Positions 12,450 to 22,723 of a DNA stretch of 64,000 bases are shown one piece after another. The first letter of the stretch is position 1, and each line of letters opens with the position of its first letter. The notes under the pieces were generated by a model. The model worked only from the letters and a program-made list of their open reading frames with translations. It made no database searches and had not been told where the DNA came from. The DNA is from Marchantia polymorpha subsp. ruderalis (taxonomy: Eukaryota > Streptophyta > Marchantiopsida > Marchantiales > Marchantiaceae). The position numbers were made by a program, and so were the translations under genes. Where the stretch lies: NCBI GenBank assembly GCA_037833965.1, contig AP031352.1:8288501-8352500 (forward strand). Reading direction: 5' to 3'.

Positions 12450-12820
12450 AGTTGAACCCTCATCAAAGGCAACCAATATAATTGGGAGCATCGATCTCAC
12501 GAACGTCATGACTTGTTCTCTAGTTTCATGATCATGCCAAGTCCTGTAGCTCATTAATGTCACACAATCAATGACATGTCGGAAGACTGCGCATGTTGGT
12601 GACATTATCGTAGTTGCTAATTGGCAACGAAAGTGCATTTGTGTGATTACGGTCTGAAATTTACTTCATTTAATCACATGCCTATTTTCACGTCATGACA
12701 TTCTTGAAATGTTGTGACAGACTGCAATTCTGACAGCCAAGAAAGGCGACCGTACTCTTTTTCCCCCGGGTACCAAAACATTCACTTCATCTTCGGTCAG
12801 TGCAGCCAACACTATTATGG
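12450..12820. repeat. Inverted copy of ~9745-10110
   Basis: The reverse complement matches the duplicated intergenic block (GATCGATGCTCC, CAAGTCATGACGTTC, CCTTTCTTGGCTGTCAGA), diverged by roughly 15-20%. It places an inverted repeat about 2.4 kb apart in the same locus. Confidence 0.65.
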
Positions 12821-12961
12821 TGGGTTTATAAATGGTAATGTAAGTGGTAACCATTGACAACCACCTAGACCTTGTGATTTTTCTAAGAGCTATACATATC
12901 TACCTGCAATAATTGAAGGTGCGGTTGTGGTTTGCAGTGTCAGCTTCTATACGTGGATAAT

Positions 12962-14283
12962 TGTGGTACCCCACTTTTGGTAATTTTGAGGAAATTAAAA
13001 CATTTTTGGAAAAAACTGTACCCTGGCAGCATTGTAAATAGCCTTCGGTACATCAAAACAGAGTGAATCCGGAAGATCGCGGGGATTCTCGAGGGATCTT
13101 GTAGAATCTAGGATTTGGGGTGCAGCAGTAAGGATGGGCACCACCCTCCCTGCGAGCTCTGTAGTTAGGATCCCTGCGACGCAAGGCGCAAAACCCGCCT
13201 TCGGAGGTTGCGTCCGCGGCGGTAGGGAAATCCTTCATAATTAGGTCAACCCTCGGGCGCCTTGACCGAGTTAGGGTCTCGTTGGAAAGAGCTCGACGCA
13301 CTGATTCCAACGAGTCCAAGAACGCTTGGAACGGATGAGGACTTAGGGAGTTATCACTATTGGAAGATACGTAGACGTTCGCCTTCGGCGGAAGGAGTTC
13401 GACACCGGCGGGAATTTCGCCTACGCGGAAGGGGGAATCAAGTTTTGTCCTATGCGCGGACGAAGGAAGTTCGCCTGTGCACAGGCGAAGTAGGGTTTGG
13501 GGAGGCGCGAAGTCCGCCTACGCACAGTCGTTCGCCTGTGCACAGGCGCTTCGGCGTCGGCGGAAAATCCGCCTTGGGCCCTAGAAATGCGCCTTGTGAG
13601 GTAGAAAGTGTACGGCGCCTTCTGCGCCAGCGCGGCGCCGCGGACGAGCAAGGAGCCGCCAGAGTAATCAAATCCGTACGGACCATGCGGACGGGACGGG
13701 TGGATGCGCTCTTGGACGGACGGAGTGCGGCGGCGGAAGCGCCGACGAAGAGACAAGGAACGGACAGACTGGACGGAGACGGCTGACCACGGTCAACGCC
13801 TTCCGCGCCAGCGCGACGCCGCGCACGGAATTCGCCTGCGCACAGGCGAGCGCCTGTGCACAGGAGGATGAAGTTCCGCGCCGGCGGAGAATCCGCCGAG
13901 GAGTCTGCCTGCGCACAGGCAGGAGTTGAACTTTTGTCCGACATGCGGACACACGCGTCGAGGCAGAAGGGGATTGGCCGAGGGGCGGTACGAACAAGTG
14001 TACTGCGCAAGGCGGAAAACTCGCCTTCGGCGCTGCGCTCCCATGTCCGCGGGGTAATACGCTCGCGGAGTTCAAATCCGCCAATTCGAGCGTGAGAGTT
14101 TAATCGGCGACGGCGGAGCGTGAAGCCGCGCGTGAGAGCGGAGACCGTTCCAGCGTAGAGCCGGCGCGGCCATCAAGTGAGACGTCCTCCACGAGCAAGA
14201 GCCGACCATGACCTTCGACCGGGCGGCGGAGAGCGTCCCATTCTTGAATTCGCGATTCCAATCTCTTGTGCGCGCTGCGCGCG
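12962..14283 (+). repeat. Partial family-A gypsy LTR
   Basis: It begins TGTGGTACCCCAC and is collinear with the first ~1.27-1.32 kb of the LTRs at 17297 and 28437. It breaks off inside the LTR-encoded frame, where a family-B LTR begins. The five bases before it, ATAAT at 12957-12961, are repeated at 33826-33830 after the far end of the complex. This is therefore the original left end of a family-A insertion in the 3' flank of OMT gene 3. Confidence 0.85.
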
Positions 14284-17200
14284 TGTAATAACCCACCAAA
14301 GGCTAAAACTGCAGTATGGTGGTAAAAAGATCGAACCCACAGGGACAGAGGCAACACACAGAGTAAAAGTGTCACGTTTAACAGACTTTTGTAGAGTTTG
14401 AATTCTAGGCGACTGTCACTCCCAGAAATACTGCAGTGCTCGACTCGGAGGCTCGACTCGGAGGAGGATCTCAACTCGGAGGATGCTCGGAGGATGCACG
14501 GTACAGCGTGGTCACTCAACACACACACACACACACACACCTGAAACTGGCAAAAAGCACAACTCGGAGGTCGGTCAGGACCTCCACTTCGGATTTCAGG
14601 AGGAAGGTGTCTCACAAGTTCACTCAGAGGTTCTGCAGGTAGTGCCTCCCACTCCGGCTTTTACTGCCCTTCCGCCAGGAACTAGCGGGGGTACCCGGAC
14701 TGGACTTCCCACTTCGGAACGAAGCCTCTACATACGCCGTGGACGTCACCCTCGACTATCACACCAAACGCAAGGAGTGCAGACCCGACTGAGAACTTAC
14801 TGAAAACACGATCCAGTAACACACACACAACCTGAATTACAAACCAAGGTTTACACGAAGTAATGAAACTTCACATTGGCATTCAGGGGAAACTTCCCGT
14901 AGGAGTACAATCAGGATATGTCACTCGAAGGAGTAAGGGGGAACTGTTCAAGTATCTAACTCGTAGCCGGCTCTGAGCATCAGAAATCACCCGCAGGTGC
15001 AGATCCGCACTACTCAAGTCTCTAACCGGGTACTAGCTCTGAACATTCAGCCGAAGGCCTTCAACTACATCATACGGTAACTTCGCTATGCTGCAGCTTC
15101 TCTACGTGGTGCCAGGACCAAATGCACAAACACGCCAAGAAAGTGAGTTCCTGATCTGCACTTCCGAAACTGGAAGAGTCCCAAGGCAAAACGCCTTGAT
15201 CTACTTTATACTCTCAAAAGATCCTAACTAGCACTACACTATCCTATCTACCACTCGCAGAATCTGCGCGAAACCAAACTACTCTACTGCACTCAGCAGA
15301 TCCGGTGCTGCGCCTCCTGCGCGCCGGACTGCTCCGCTTACTATCTCTACCTTGCCAGTCTTCCGACCGGCTGCGTAACCCCAGGCGTCGGAGCGCTGTG
15401 GTGACTTCCGACTGTAAGTGCGCCATAGTGTCGCGCGCACCCGACAAGAAGGTTTCTAATTTTCTTGCCACTCGCCGCCGACTCCGACTGTCACCTTCCG
15501 TCAATGCCGCCGCCCGAAGCTCGAACTCCCGGAGTGTAATCCTCTCTTGAGCGGCCACCTCCCAATGGGCGTATCCTTTTAGACAACGAGTCACCCGTGC
15601 CGCCAACTCTCCTCGCGCCTTGCAGCTGCTCTCCACCTCGGCCAGCTGCATTTCTAATCCCGCACGTTGTGCCCTCAATTCCGAGCACTCAGATTGCAAG
15701 TTGCACAACAACTCCTCATCCTCCTTGCGGGCTCTTTGACTTTCTTCTAAGGCGCGCGTCTGACGCGCAAGCTCGGCTGCTAGGACTTTGTTCTGTCTCC
15801 GCTCCTCCTGCAATTCCGACTCGATCTTTGCCCGTATTAGTTCGGCATCCGCCTGACTCTTCGTCGCCGCATCCTCCTTCTGCTGCTGCAAGGCTTGGTA
15901 AAGCTTCTGGGTGACCGCCAGGTGTTGTCGGAGGGCGGTGTTCCTATCCACATATACTTGGCACCTAGAGGCCCACCTTGCCACCTTGCTCCTCGTCCTT
16001 CGCCTGATTGTCTCCACATAAGACTGCGGTTTTAAGGCACTTGCGTATTTGGATGTCTTGCGATCCAGATATCGCAGGAGTGGAACTATCTGTTCGCACA
16101 GCACCCCTGTTGGCGTTTTCTGCACCGAATCCGCTTCCTGCTCTTCCGAGCTCGTATCATCCTCAGTCTCGAGGATTTCAGTCGCCACCGAATCCCTTGG
16201 CGACTCCCTGGAACTGTGGCGCGCAGCAGCTTCCGCTGCGACTGCTGCTCCACTGCCTGCTAAAATATCCAGGGCAGTGGGAGATCCCACTGCTTGAGCC
16301 CCTGTTCCGGCTCGATCTTCGGTTTGTGAAGGGGTCGACGCCGCAGTGACTTTTGTCACTCTTGCACCGCCCGCTTCTGCTGCCTGTCCTTCCGGCGCAA
16401 TCTGCGCGGAAGGTGTCCTTGCTGAAGGTGCGTCCGCCGAAGGCGTCCGCACACTGGTCGTTGGCCCCATCCGTCTCGCAGTCGGCGAATCCGGCTGACT
16501 CTCTGTTGTCCGACTCGCAGTCGGCCGACCAGCAGTTGTCCGACTGGGAGTCGGATACACCTTGCGCGTCTTGACTCCACTTGGCCTGCTTGCTGGTGGC
16601 GTTCTTCCGGAAGTGCCTTCCGCCGAAGACGACCCTCTGAGGATTGTTGGCTCGTCAGCCAAACTCTCTTCTGCTTCCGGCCTGCTGTCCGGTTCAACGC
16701 GACGTTCAGTTGGCCTTCCTTCCGCTTGTCGACCTTCAGTCATCCGACTCGCAGTCGGCCGACTGTCAGTCCGTCCATCTCCTCCCGAAGGCCGTGGTGC
16801 CTTCTGAGTAGAGGTATCTGCCGTCTTCCCTAGGATCTACGCTATTATCTCTTCCTGTGTGGGATTCCGCCGGGTCGGAGTTCGCCTGGTCTCCTCAGTA
16901 ACAGTTGGCATTTTGCGTGCCCTCTGTTTTGGTCGACTGTGAGGCTCGGGGGTGGGCCGACCACGAGTCGGCGCAGCTGGCACTTCCGGCTGCCTGTCCT
17001 CAGGTCTCTCATCCCACTTCCGCTTTCGCGGAATGCGCTCACTTCGACGTTCTTCTGCTGCTCTTGCTGGAGCCGGAGCCGGAGGCGTACTGGCAGGTTC
17101 CTCGTCCGGATCCGTGTCTACTTCGGCCTCCCTCGAATATCTACCTGGATAAGTCCGGGTCAGCTGCGGAAACCGAGTTTTCTCAGCATTCGTCAAACAT

Positions 17201-17296
17201 CCCATCGCCCGGTAAAACACGATTAAGTAAGGCGATAGATGATTGAGGGTTCCTCCCTTCTCTTCTTGCGCATGTTGGCGCGTCACCTTCCACAGG
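14284..17296 (-). mobile_element. Truncated family-B LTR inside family-A LTR
   Basis: Read on the plus strand it starts TGTAATAACCCACC and follows the family-B LTR (34545 onward) for about 3.0 kb. It stops at the point matching 37553, where a new family-A LTR begins at 17297. The rest of this element, including its other LTR and internal region, is gone. Confidence 0.85.
15244..17286 (-). pseudogene. Decayed LTR-encoded protein gene (family B)
   Basis: This relic matches the 851 aa frame of the intact family-B LTR from about residue 175 (VTRQHAQEE) to the C terminus. The N-terminal domain was cut off by the family-A insertion at 17297. A TAG near 16837 replaces a CAG glutamine codon after EEIIA and splits it into stretches of about 149 and 499 codons. 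The coiled-coil C terminus is still open. The nonsense change is a C-to-T transition. Confidence 0.8.
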
Positions 17297-18488
17297 TGTG
17301 GTACCCCACTTTTGGCAATTTTGAGGAAATTAAAACATTTTTGGAAAACTGTACCTTGGCAGCATTGTAAATAGCCTTCGGTACATCAAAACGGAGTGAA
17401 TCCGGAAGATCGCGGGGATTCTCGAGGGATCTTGTAGAATCTAGGATTTGGGGTGCAGCAGTAAGGACAGGCACCACCCTCCCTGCGAGCTCTGCAGTTA
17501 GGATCCCTGCGACGCAAGGCGCAAAACCCGCCTTTGGAGGTGTCCGCGGCGGTAGGGAAATCCTCCATAATTAGGTCAACCCTCGGGCGCCTTGACCGAG
17601 TTAGGGTCTCGTTGGAAAGAGCTCAACGCACTGATTCCAACGAGTCCAAGAACGCTTGGAACGGATGAGGACTTAGGGAGTTATCACTATTGGAACATAC
17701 GGAGACGGTCGCCTTCGGCGGAAGGAGTTCGCCACCGGCGGGAATTACGCCTACGCGGAAGGGGGAATCAGGTTTTGTCCTATGCGCGGACGAAGGCGTT
17801 CGCCTGTGCACAGGCGAAGTAGGGTTTGGGGAGGCGCGAAGTCCGCCTACGCACAGGCGTTCGCCTGTGCGCCTTGTGAGGTAGAAAGTGTACGGCGCCT
17901 TCTGCGCCAGCGCGGCGCCGCGGACGAGCAAGGAGCCGCCAGAGGAATCAAATCCGTACGGACAATGCGGACGGGACGGGTGGATGCGCTCTTGGACGGA
18001 CGGAGTTGCGGCGGCGGAAGCGCCGACGAAGAGACAAGGAACGGACAGACTGGACGGAGACGGCTGACCACGGTCAACGCCTTCCGCGCCAGCGCGACGC
18101 CGCGCACGGAGTTCGCCTGCGCACAGGTGAGCGCCTGTGCACAGGAGAATGAAGTTCCGCGCCGGCGGAGAATCCGCCGAGGAGTCCGCCTGCGCACAGG
18201 CAGGGGTTGAACTTTTGTCCGACATGCGGACACACGCGTCAAGGCAGAAGGGGATTGGCCGAGGGGCGGTACGAACAAGTGTACCGCGCAAGGCGGAAAA
18301 CTCGCCTTCGGCGCTGCGCTCCCATGTCCGCGGGGTAATACGCTCGCGGAGTTCAAATCCGCCAATTCGAGCGTGAGAGTTTAATCGGCGACGGCGGAGC
18401 GTGAAGCCGCGCGTGAGAGCGGAGACCGTTCCAGCGTAGAGCCGGCGCGGCCATCAAGTGAGACGTTCTCCACGAGCAAGAGCCGACC

Positions 18489-21400
18489 ATGACCTTCGAC
18501 CGGACGGCGGAGAACGTCCCATTCTTGAATTCGCGATTCCAATCTCTTGTGCGCGCTGCGCGCATCCATCTGCTAGCTGCTAAACATTCTCGACGTCGCC
18601 GCACAGGGGATTTCTTGGTGATTGAGGGAGAAGTGAGTGCGCGGGATTTGGAATTGAGGGCGATTAGAGTTTGCCGAGAGAGAAAGGAGCTCGGGCGGTG
18701 CGGAAGTAGAATGAGCGGGCGAGCGAACTCCAGGAACGCAATGACGAGACCGGGCAGATTGCGGATGGTGCCACTTCGCCTACCACAGAACGGGCTGCGC
18801 GCTTTCGAGGAGCGCTTAATAGCAAGAAAGCTCGATTTCTTGCTATGGGGATGGAACTACATCTGTGCGAATATGGTGCGCGAGTGGCTAGAGCCACAGG
18901 GACCACCCTCGCGCGGATTGCGTCCGCATGTTGATCGGTGGACAGTCCAAGATTGGGCGCAGGCATTGGGAAGATGTGCCGGCATGCCAGGGCATCTCCT
19001 TTTCGACAGTGAGAGCATCAAGGTGACCAAGCAGGAAGAGGCGCAATTTGTGGAGCTGTTCAAGACCGGGAGGTCTACCAAGAATGGGTACAGGACCCGT
19101 GATTACAAGGATCGATTTCGCCGGACTTTGTCCGCGGCGCTGATGCAATTACTGCAGCCACACCGCGCCTGCTACATCACATTGTGGCAGGTCTCTTTTG
19201 TGGAGTGCGTCATCGAGGGAACTCCAATTCACTGGGCGAGCATCCTGCACAGGGTGATGCGACAGCACGCTTTTGAGGAGAAGGGGGGAACTCTAAACCA
19301 TCTCTCTCCTTTCCTCATCAATTTTTATCGACAGCGGAATTGTTTGACAGCGGCGGAGCTTGAGCATTTTCCGCCGTTGTCCGTCGACCATCCCGGGAAG
19401 TATGTACGGGAGAATGAGGTCGACACTGATGCAGAGGAGTCACCGACTTCTACCCCATCAAGGCGGAGGGACGAAGGGAGAAACACTCCTGCAGCACGAG
19501 TGCCGCGGAAACGGCGATGGAGAGAAGAGTCCGAAGAGGAACAGCATCAAGAACCCTCTGCTCCCATTCGACCGCGGCCGTTGTACGAGTCATACAGCCG
19601 GCCGAAGCAGAAGGCACGCAGACTGGTGTTACCAGCCAACAGTGCGGACACGGCGACGATTGCGACGGAGAAAGGAAGTGCGTCGCCAGAGAAGCATGAG
19701 GAAGCGCGGACGACCGCAGGAGCAACGGACCACGCTGCAGCCTCGACGGGCGAGAGGCCGCCTACGGGCCAAGGGCCTCCGGAGTTACCACGTGCGTTGC
19801 GGACAGATGTTCCGTTTGCGCACAGACGAGACTCCGCGGACGGACGAGCCTCCGCGGACAGGCGATCACAAGCGGACGTAGATCTACGCTTACGCGTGGG
19901 AAGGAGCAGTCCGCCTGTGCACAGGCGCTCGCCTGTGCACAGGTCACCTGTGCACAGGTCACCTCCACACGTGCCGCCTGTGCACAGGCAGGAATCACCC
20001 CCGTTCCAACGAAGGAAGGGGAAGGAGCCGGCGGAAGAGCCGCCTACGAGACACCGGCCCTCGAGGCCAGACCCTCCGGCGCACCACGCGCCGCAATTTG
20101 CGCCTTCGGCGCCAGGGCCTTCGAGCCGCGGAGATACGAGCAGGGAGTGTACGGAGACCACACTATCGGCGGGTAATCCGCCGGTAGATGCGCCTTCGGC
20201 GGTAGGGCCTCAGGGCCAAGGGACATCGGGCGAGCGGCCCCCGGCCATGTCGCCTTTGGCGGTGGACGTCCGCGGCGCTACGCCTGCGGCGGACAAGGCG
20301 CCGGCATTTGCGCCTGCGCAGAGGCCAAGCACAGCCCCCACGGACCGATCAAGGGAGCAGCAACAGACGGAGGAGAGAAGTGACTGTCCGCGGGATGAAA
20401 TTTCGATGCGCGATGCGCAATCAAACCCAGCGCAGCCACCCTCCGCTCGATCGCCTTCGGCGGCGGGCGTCGGCGGCAGAGAGGACACGGTAGACGACCA
20501 ACAAGCGAGCGGCGGGGATGCCGCACGGGCACATTCGCCTACCGCCTTAGACATTTTGGCGAAGAGCAGCGAGGCTGCAGCCGTTCCTTCGCAGGCAGCA
20601 CACGTCGACGACGTGCAGCCCCACTCGGGTCAGTCGCCGACGCAATCAATGGCGACTAAAATTCTCCACTCGGATAATGACGACGGAGGCTACACCGAAG
20701 AAATGTCAGGAGCAGAGGACACTGAGGCGGAGGAGGAGGAAATTGTTGGAGCGCCGGCGGCGGCGCTCTCTGAGCAGGTGATTCCGTTGCTGAGGTACTT
20801 GGATCGCAAGATCGATAAATACGCCGACCCACTTCAGCCGGGATCTTACATCGAGTTAGTGCGCAGGCGGACTCGCACTAAAGTCCACACCAGCAAGCTA
20901 TTAGCTAGAGTGGACCAGGAGTTGAGGGAATTGAAGGAGAAGCATGCATGCTTGTGGGGTCAGTATAAACTTAATCAGAAATTCTACAAGTACTCCGAGA
21001 AGGTGAGGGATGAGAAACTGGACGAGCTCACCAAGGAGCAGGTGAAGGTCAAGGAAGCACTAATTTCTGAGCAGGCCCAGAATCGGATTTTGTCAGAGGA
21101 GCTCGTGCGACAGACGCGGTTGTTGGAACAATGTCAGCTCGCACGGCAGGCGGATGAGGAGTTAATCCGCAGGTTACAGTCAGAGTGTGGCGAATTGAGA
21201 GCGCAACGTGCTGAGGCCGAATCGCAATTAGTGATAATTGAAGAGGATCGCAGGAAGGAGGCAGATCGCACGAAGGTGGAGACGGCGAGGCGTGTCGCCC
21301 ACTGTCTCAAGGGCTACGCCCACTGGGAAGTGAAGGCACAGGAGAAACTCACACTGCGTGAGTTTGAACTTCGCGCAGCCGGGTTGTTGTCAGGCGACAG

Positions 21401-21629
21401 TAGGAGTAGGCGGAAGGTAGCAAAGAAGCTCGATGCTTTTCTGTCCAAGGCGCAGGATACCATGTCCGCCCTCGAAGTGGAGGTGTCCGCGGCGTTGCAA
21501 CGATTGGGACTGCGCAGTCGAGCGGAAGATTGGCAGGGTAGGGGGTTAGTGCGCGGCAGTCCGCCGCGCAGGAGACGTAGCACAGGTTCCGCGGAGTGTA
21601 GTGTAGCGTGGTTCCGTGCAGGCGTGTAG
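18489..21629 (+). CDS. LTR (U3)-encoded protein of unknown function, family A, 5' LTR copy
   Basis: This is a 1046-codon frame inside U3, sense to gag-pol. I do not recognise the protein. Residues ~85-290 form a conserved domain (LDFLLWGWN, GRCAG, RTRDYKDR, GGTLNHLSP). Residues ~300-700 are a low-complexity Pro/Arg/Ser-rich linker with PVHRR repeats. Residues ~770-1000 are predicted coiled coil, ending in a conserved basic tail (RRRRSTGSAECS). The N-terminal and C-terminal parts match the family-B LTR protein while the linker does not. Homology with family B begins at the ATG at 18741 (context AACGCAATG in both), so the real start may be there, giving 962 aa. The genomic RNA would carry this frame downstream of pol, the position of env-like genes in Athila elements. 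A distant relation to that class is only a guess. Confidence 0.7.
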   Translation: MTFDRTAENVPFLNSRFQSLVRAARIHLLAAKHSRRRRTGDFLVIEGEVSARDLELRAIRVCRERKELGRCGSRMSGRANSRNAMTRPGRLRMVPLRLPQNGLRAFEERLIARKLDFLLWGWNYICANMVREWLEPQGPPSRGLRPHVDRWTVQDWAQALGRCAGMPGHLLFDSESIKVTKQEEAQFVELFKTGRSTKNGYRTRDYKDRFRRTLSAALMQLLQPHRACYITLWQVSFVECVIEGTPIHWASILHRVMRQHAFEEKGGTLNHLSPFLINFYRQRNCLTAAELEHFPPLSVDHPGKYVRENEVDTDAEESPTSTPSRRRDEGRNTPAARVPRKRRWREESEEEQHQEPSAPIRPRPLYESYSRPKQKARRLVLPANSADTATIATEKGSASPEKHEEARTTAGATDHAAASTGERPPTGQGPPELPRALRTDVPFAHRRDSADGRASADRRSQADVDLRLRVGRSSPPVHRRSPVHRSPVHRSPPHVPPVHRQESPPFQRRKGKEPAEEPPTRHRPSRPDPPAHHAPQFAPSAPGPSSRGDTSRECTETTLSAGNPPVDAPSAVGPQGQGTSGERPPAMSPLAVDVRGATPAADKAPAFAPAQRPSTAPTDRSREQQQTEERSDCPRDEISMRDAQSNPAQPPSARSPSAAGVGGREDTVDDQQASGGDAARAHSPTALDILAKSSEAAAVPSQAAHVDDVQPHSGQSPTQSMATKILHSDNDDGGYTEEMSGAEDTEAEEEEIVGAPAAALSEQVIPLLRYLDRKIDKYADPLQPGSYIELVRRRTRTKVHTSKLLARVDQELRELKEKHACLWGQYKLNQKFYKYSEKVRDEKLDELTKEQVKVKEALISEQAQNRILSEELVRQTRLLEQCQLARQADEELIRRLQSECGELRAQRAEAESQLVIIEEDRRKEADRTKVETARRVAHCLKGYAHWEVKAQEKLTLREFELRAAGLLSGDSRSRRKVAKKLDAFLSKAQDTMSALEVEVSAALQRLGLRSRAEDWQGRGLVRGSPPRRRRSTGSAECSVAWFRAGV

Positions 21630-21665
21630 CGTAGTGCAGTGTAGTGCTAGTTAGGACTTAGAAGG

Positions 21666-21674
21666 TATAAAATA
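21666..21674 (+). promoter_or_regulatory. LTR TATA box, family A 5' LTR
   Basis: TATAAAATA lies 37 nt after the stop of the LTR-encoded frame. Family B has TATAAAGTA at the equivalent place. It should define the U3/R boundary, which puts the LTR frame in U3. Confidence 0.65.
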
Positions 21675-21677
21675 GTT

Positions 21678-21694
21678 CCAGGCGTTTTGCCTGG
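21678..21694 (+). other. Conserved hairpin next to the LTR TATA box
   Basis: CCAGGC-GTTTT-GCCTGG forms a 6 bp stem with a 5 nt loop. Family B has CAAGGC-GTTTT-GCCTTG at the same spot, a compensatory C-G to A-T change. The copy in the 3' LTR is at 32867-32883. Confidence 0.55.
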
Positions 21695-22659
21695 GGTTCT
21701 TTCCCAATTTCAGAAGTGCAGATCAGGAACCCATTTCCTTTGCGTGTTTGTGTCCTTGAGTTCTTTCACCACGCACGAGGAGTTACAACTTAGCGTTCCG
21801 CATTTTGTAGCTGAAGGCCTGCGGCCGAATGTTCAGAGCTAGAACATTGGTTAGAGACTTGAGTAGTTCGGAATTGCACCTGCGGGTGACTGCCGATGCT
21901 CAGAGCCAGTGACTAGTTAGATACTTGAACAGTTTCGCCCCTACACCTTCGAGTGTTCCTTTCTGATTGTACTCCCTTGGGATTTTTCCCCTGAATGCCA
22001 AAGTGAAGTTTTGTTACTTCGTGTAAGCCTTGGTTGTAAATTCAGGTTACGCTGCAGCAGGTGCCTTGAGGGTAACCTCTGTAGTATTTCTGGGAATGAC
22101 AAGTGCCTGAGAATTCAAACTCTTCAATAGACTGTTGTTGTGTTACTGGAATGTTTCTCAGTGAGTCTTTCAGTGCGGACCTGTGTTCTCTGCGCGTTTT
22201 GTGAGTTGAGAGTGTTGTTCACCGCGTAGGAGTGACTTCGATCCGAAGTAGGCAGTCCAAACCGGGTTTCCTACACTAGCAGCAAGCTAGTGGAAGTGTT
22301 GTAAAAGCCGGAGTTGGAAGTCACTGCCCGCAGCTTTGCCGAGTGTGCTCGCGAGAGACTTCCCCCCTGAAATCTTGAGTAGAGGTCCTAACGGATCTCT
22401 GGGTTGTGTTTCTGTAGTTTCAGGTGTGTGTGTGTGTGTTACGCTGCACTGTGCGACCTCCGAGTGCGCTCCGAGTGGACACTTGCAGTATTTCTGGGAG
22501 TGACAGTTGCCTGAGAATTCAAACTCCTCAATAGTCTGTTAAAACGTGACACCTTGTACCCTGTGTGTTCCTCTGTCCCTGTGGGTTCGACCTTTCTACC
22601 ACTATATTGCAGTTTTAGCCTTTAGTGGGTTATTACATAAGAAGCCGACAACTTCTTTT

Positions 22660-22679
22660 TGGCGCCGCTGCCGGGGACA
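22660..22679 (+). other. Primer binding site (tRNA-Asp type), family A
   Basis: TGGCGCCGCTGCCGGGGACA closely complements the 3' end of plant tRNA-Asp (usual PBS TGGCGCCGTTGCCGGGGAT). It begins 22 nt after the LTR end, further than the usual few bases, and the same spacing is found in family B. Confidence 0.75.
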
Positions 22680-22723
22680 GTTGCGTCAACACCGGGGTTT
22701 TTATGAGCAGCCATGCTCGGTGA

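Larger units (their letters stand above)
17297..22637 (+). repeat. Family-A 5' LTR (5341 bp)
   Basis: It starts TGTGGTACC and ends GGGTTATTACA. This is very long for an LTR because U3 contains a ~1000-codon frame. Relative to the 3' LTR it lacks 49 bp after 17870, at a palindromic motif. Confidence 0.9.

Noticed and set aside
13421-14095. Many overlapping long open frames on both strands in the GC-rich LTR start (also 17600-18600 and 28500-29560)
   Set aside because: They are non-coding U3 rich in CGCCTGTGCACAGGCG-type palindromes, which read open in several frames. The frames differ between copies after single indels and have no family-B counterpart.
14519-14540. (CA)n run as a CRISPR-like or regulatory repeat
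   Set aside because: It is a simple dinucleotide microsatellite inside the LTR that varies in length between copies (also at 22423, 33612, 34780 and 45445).
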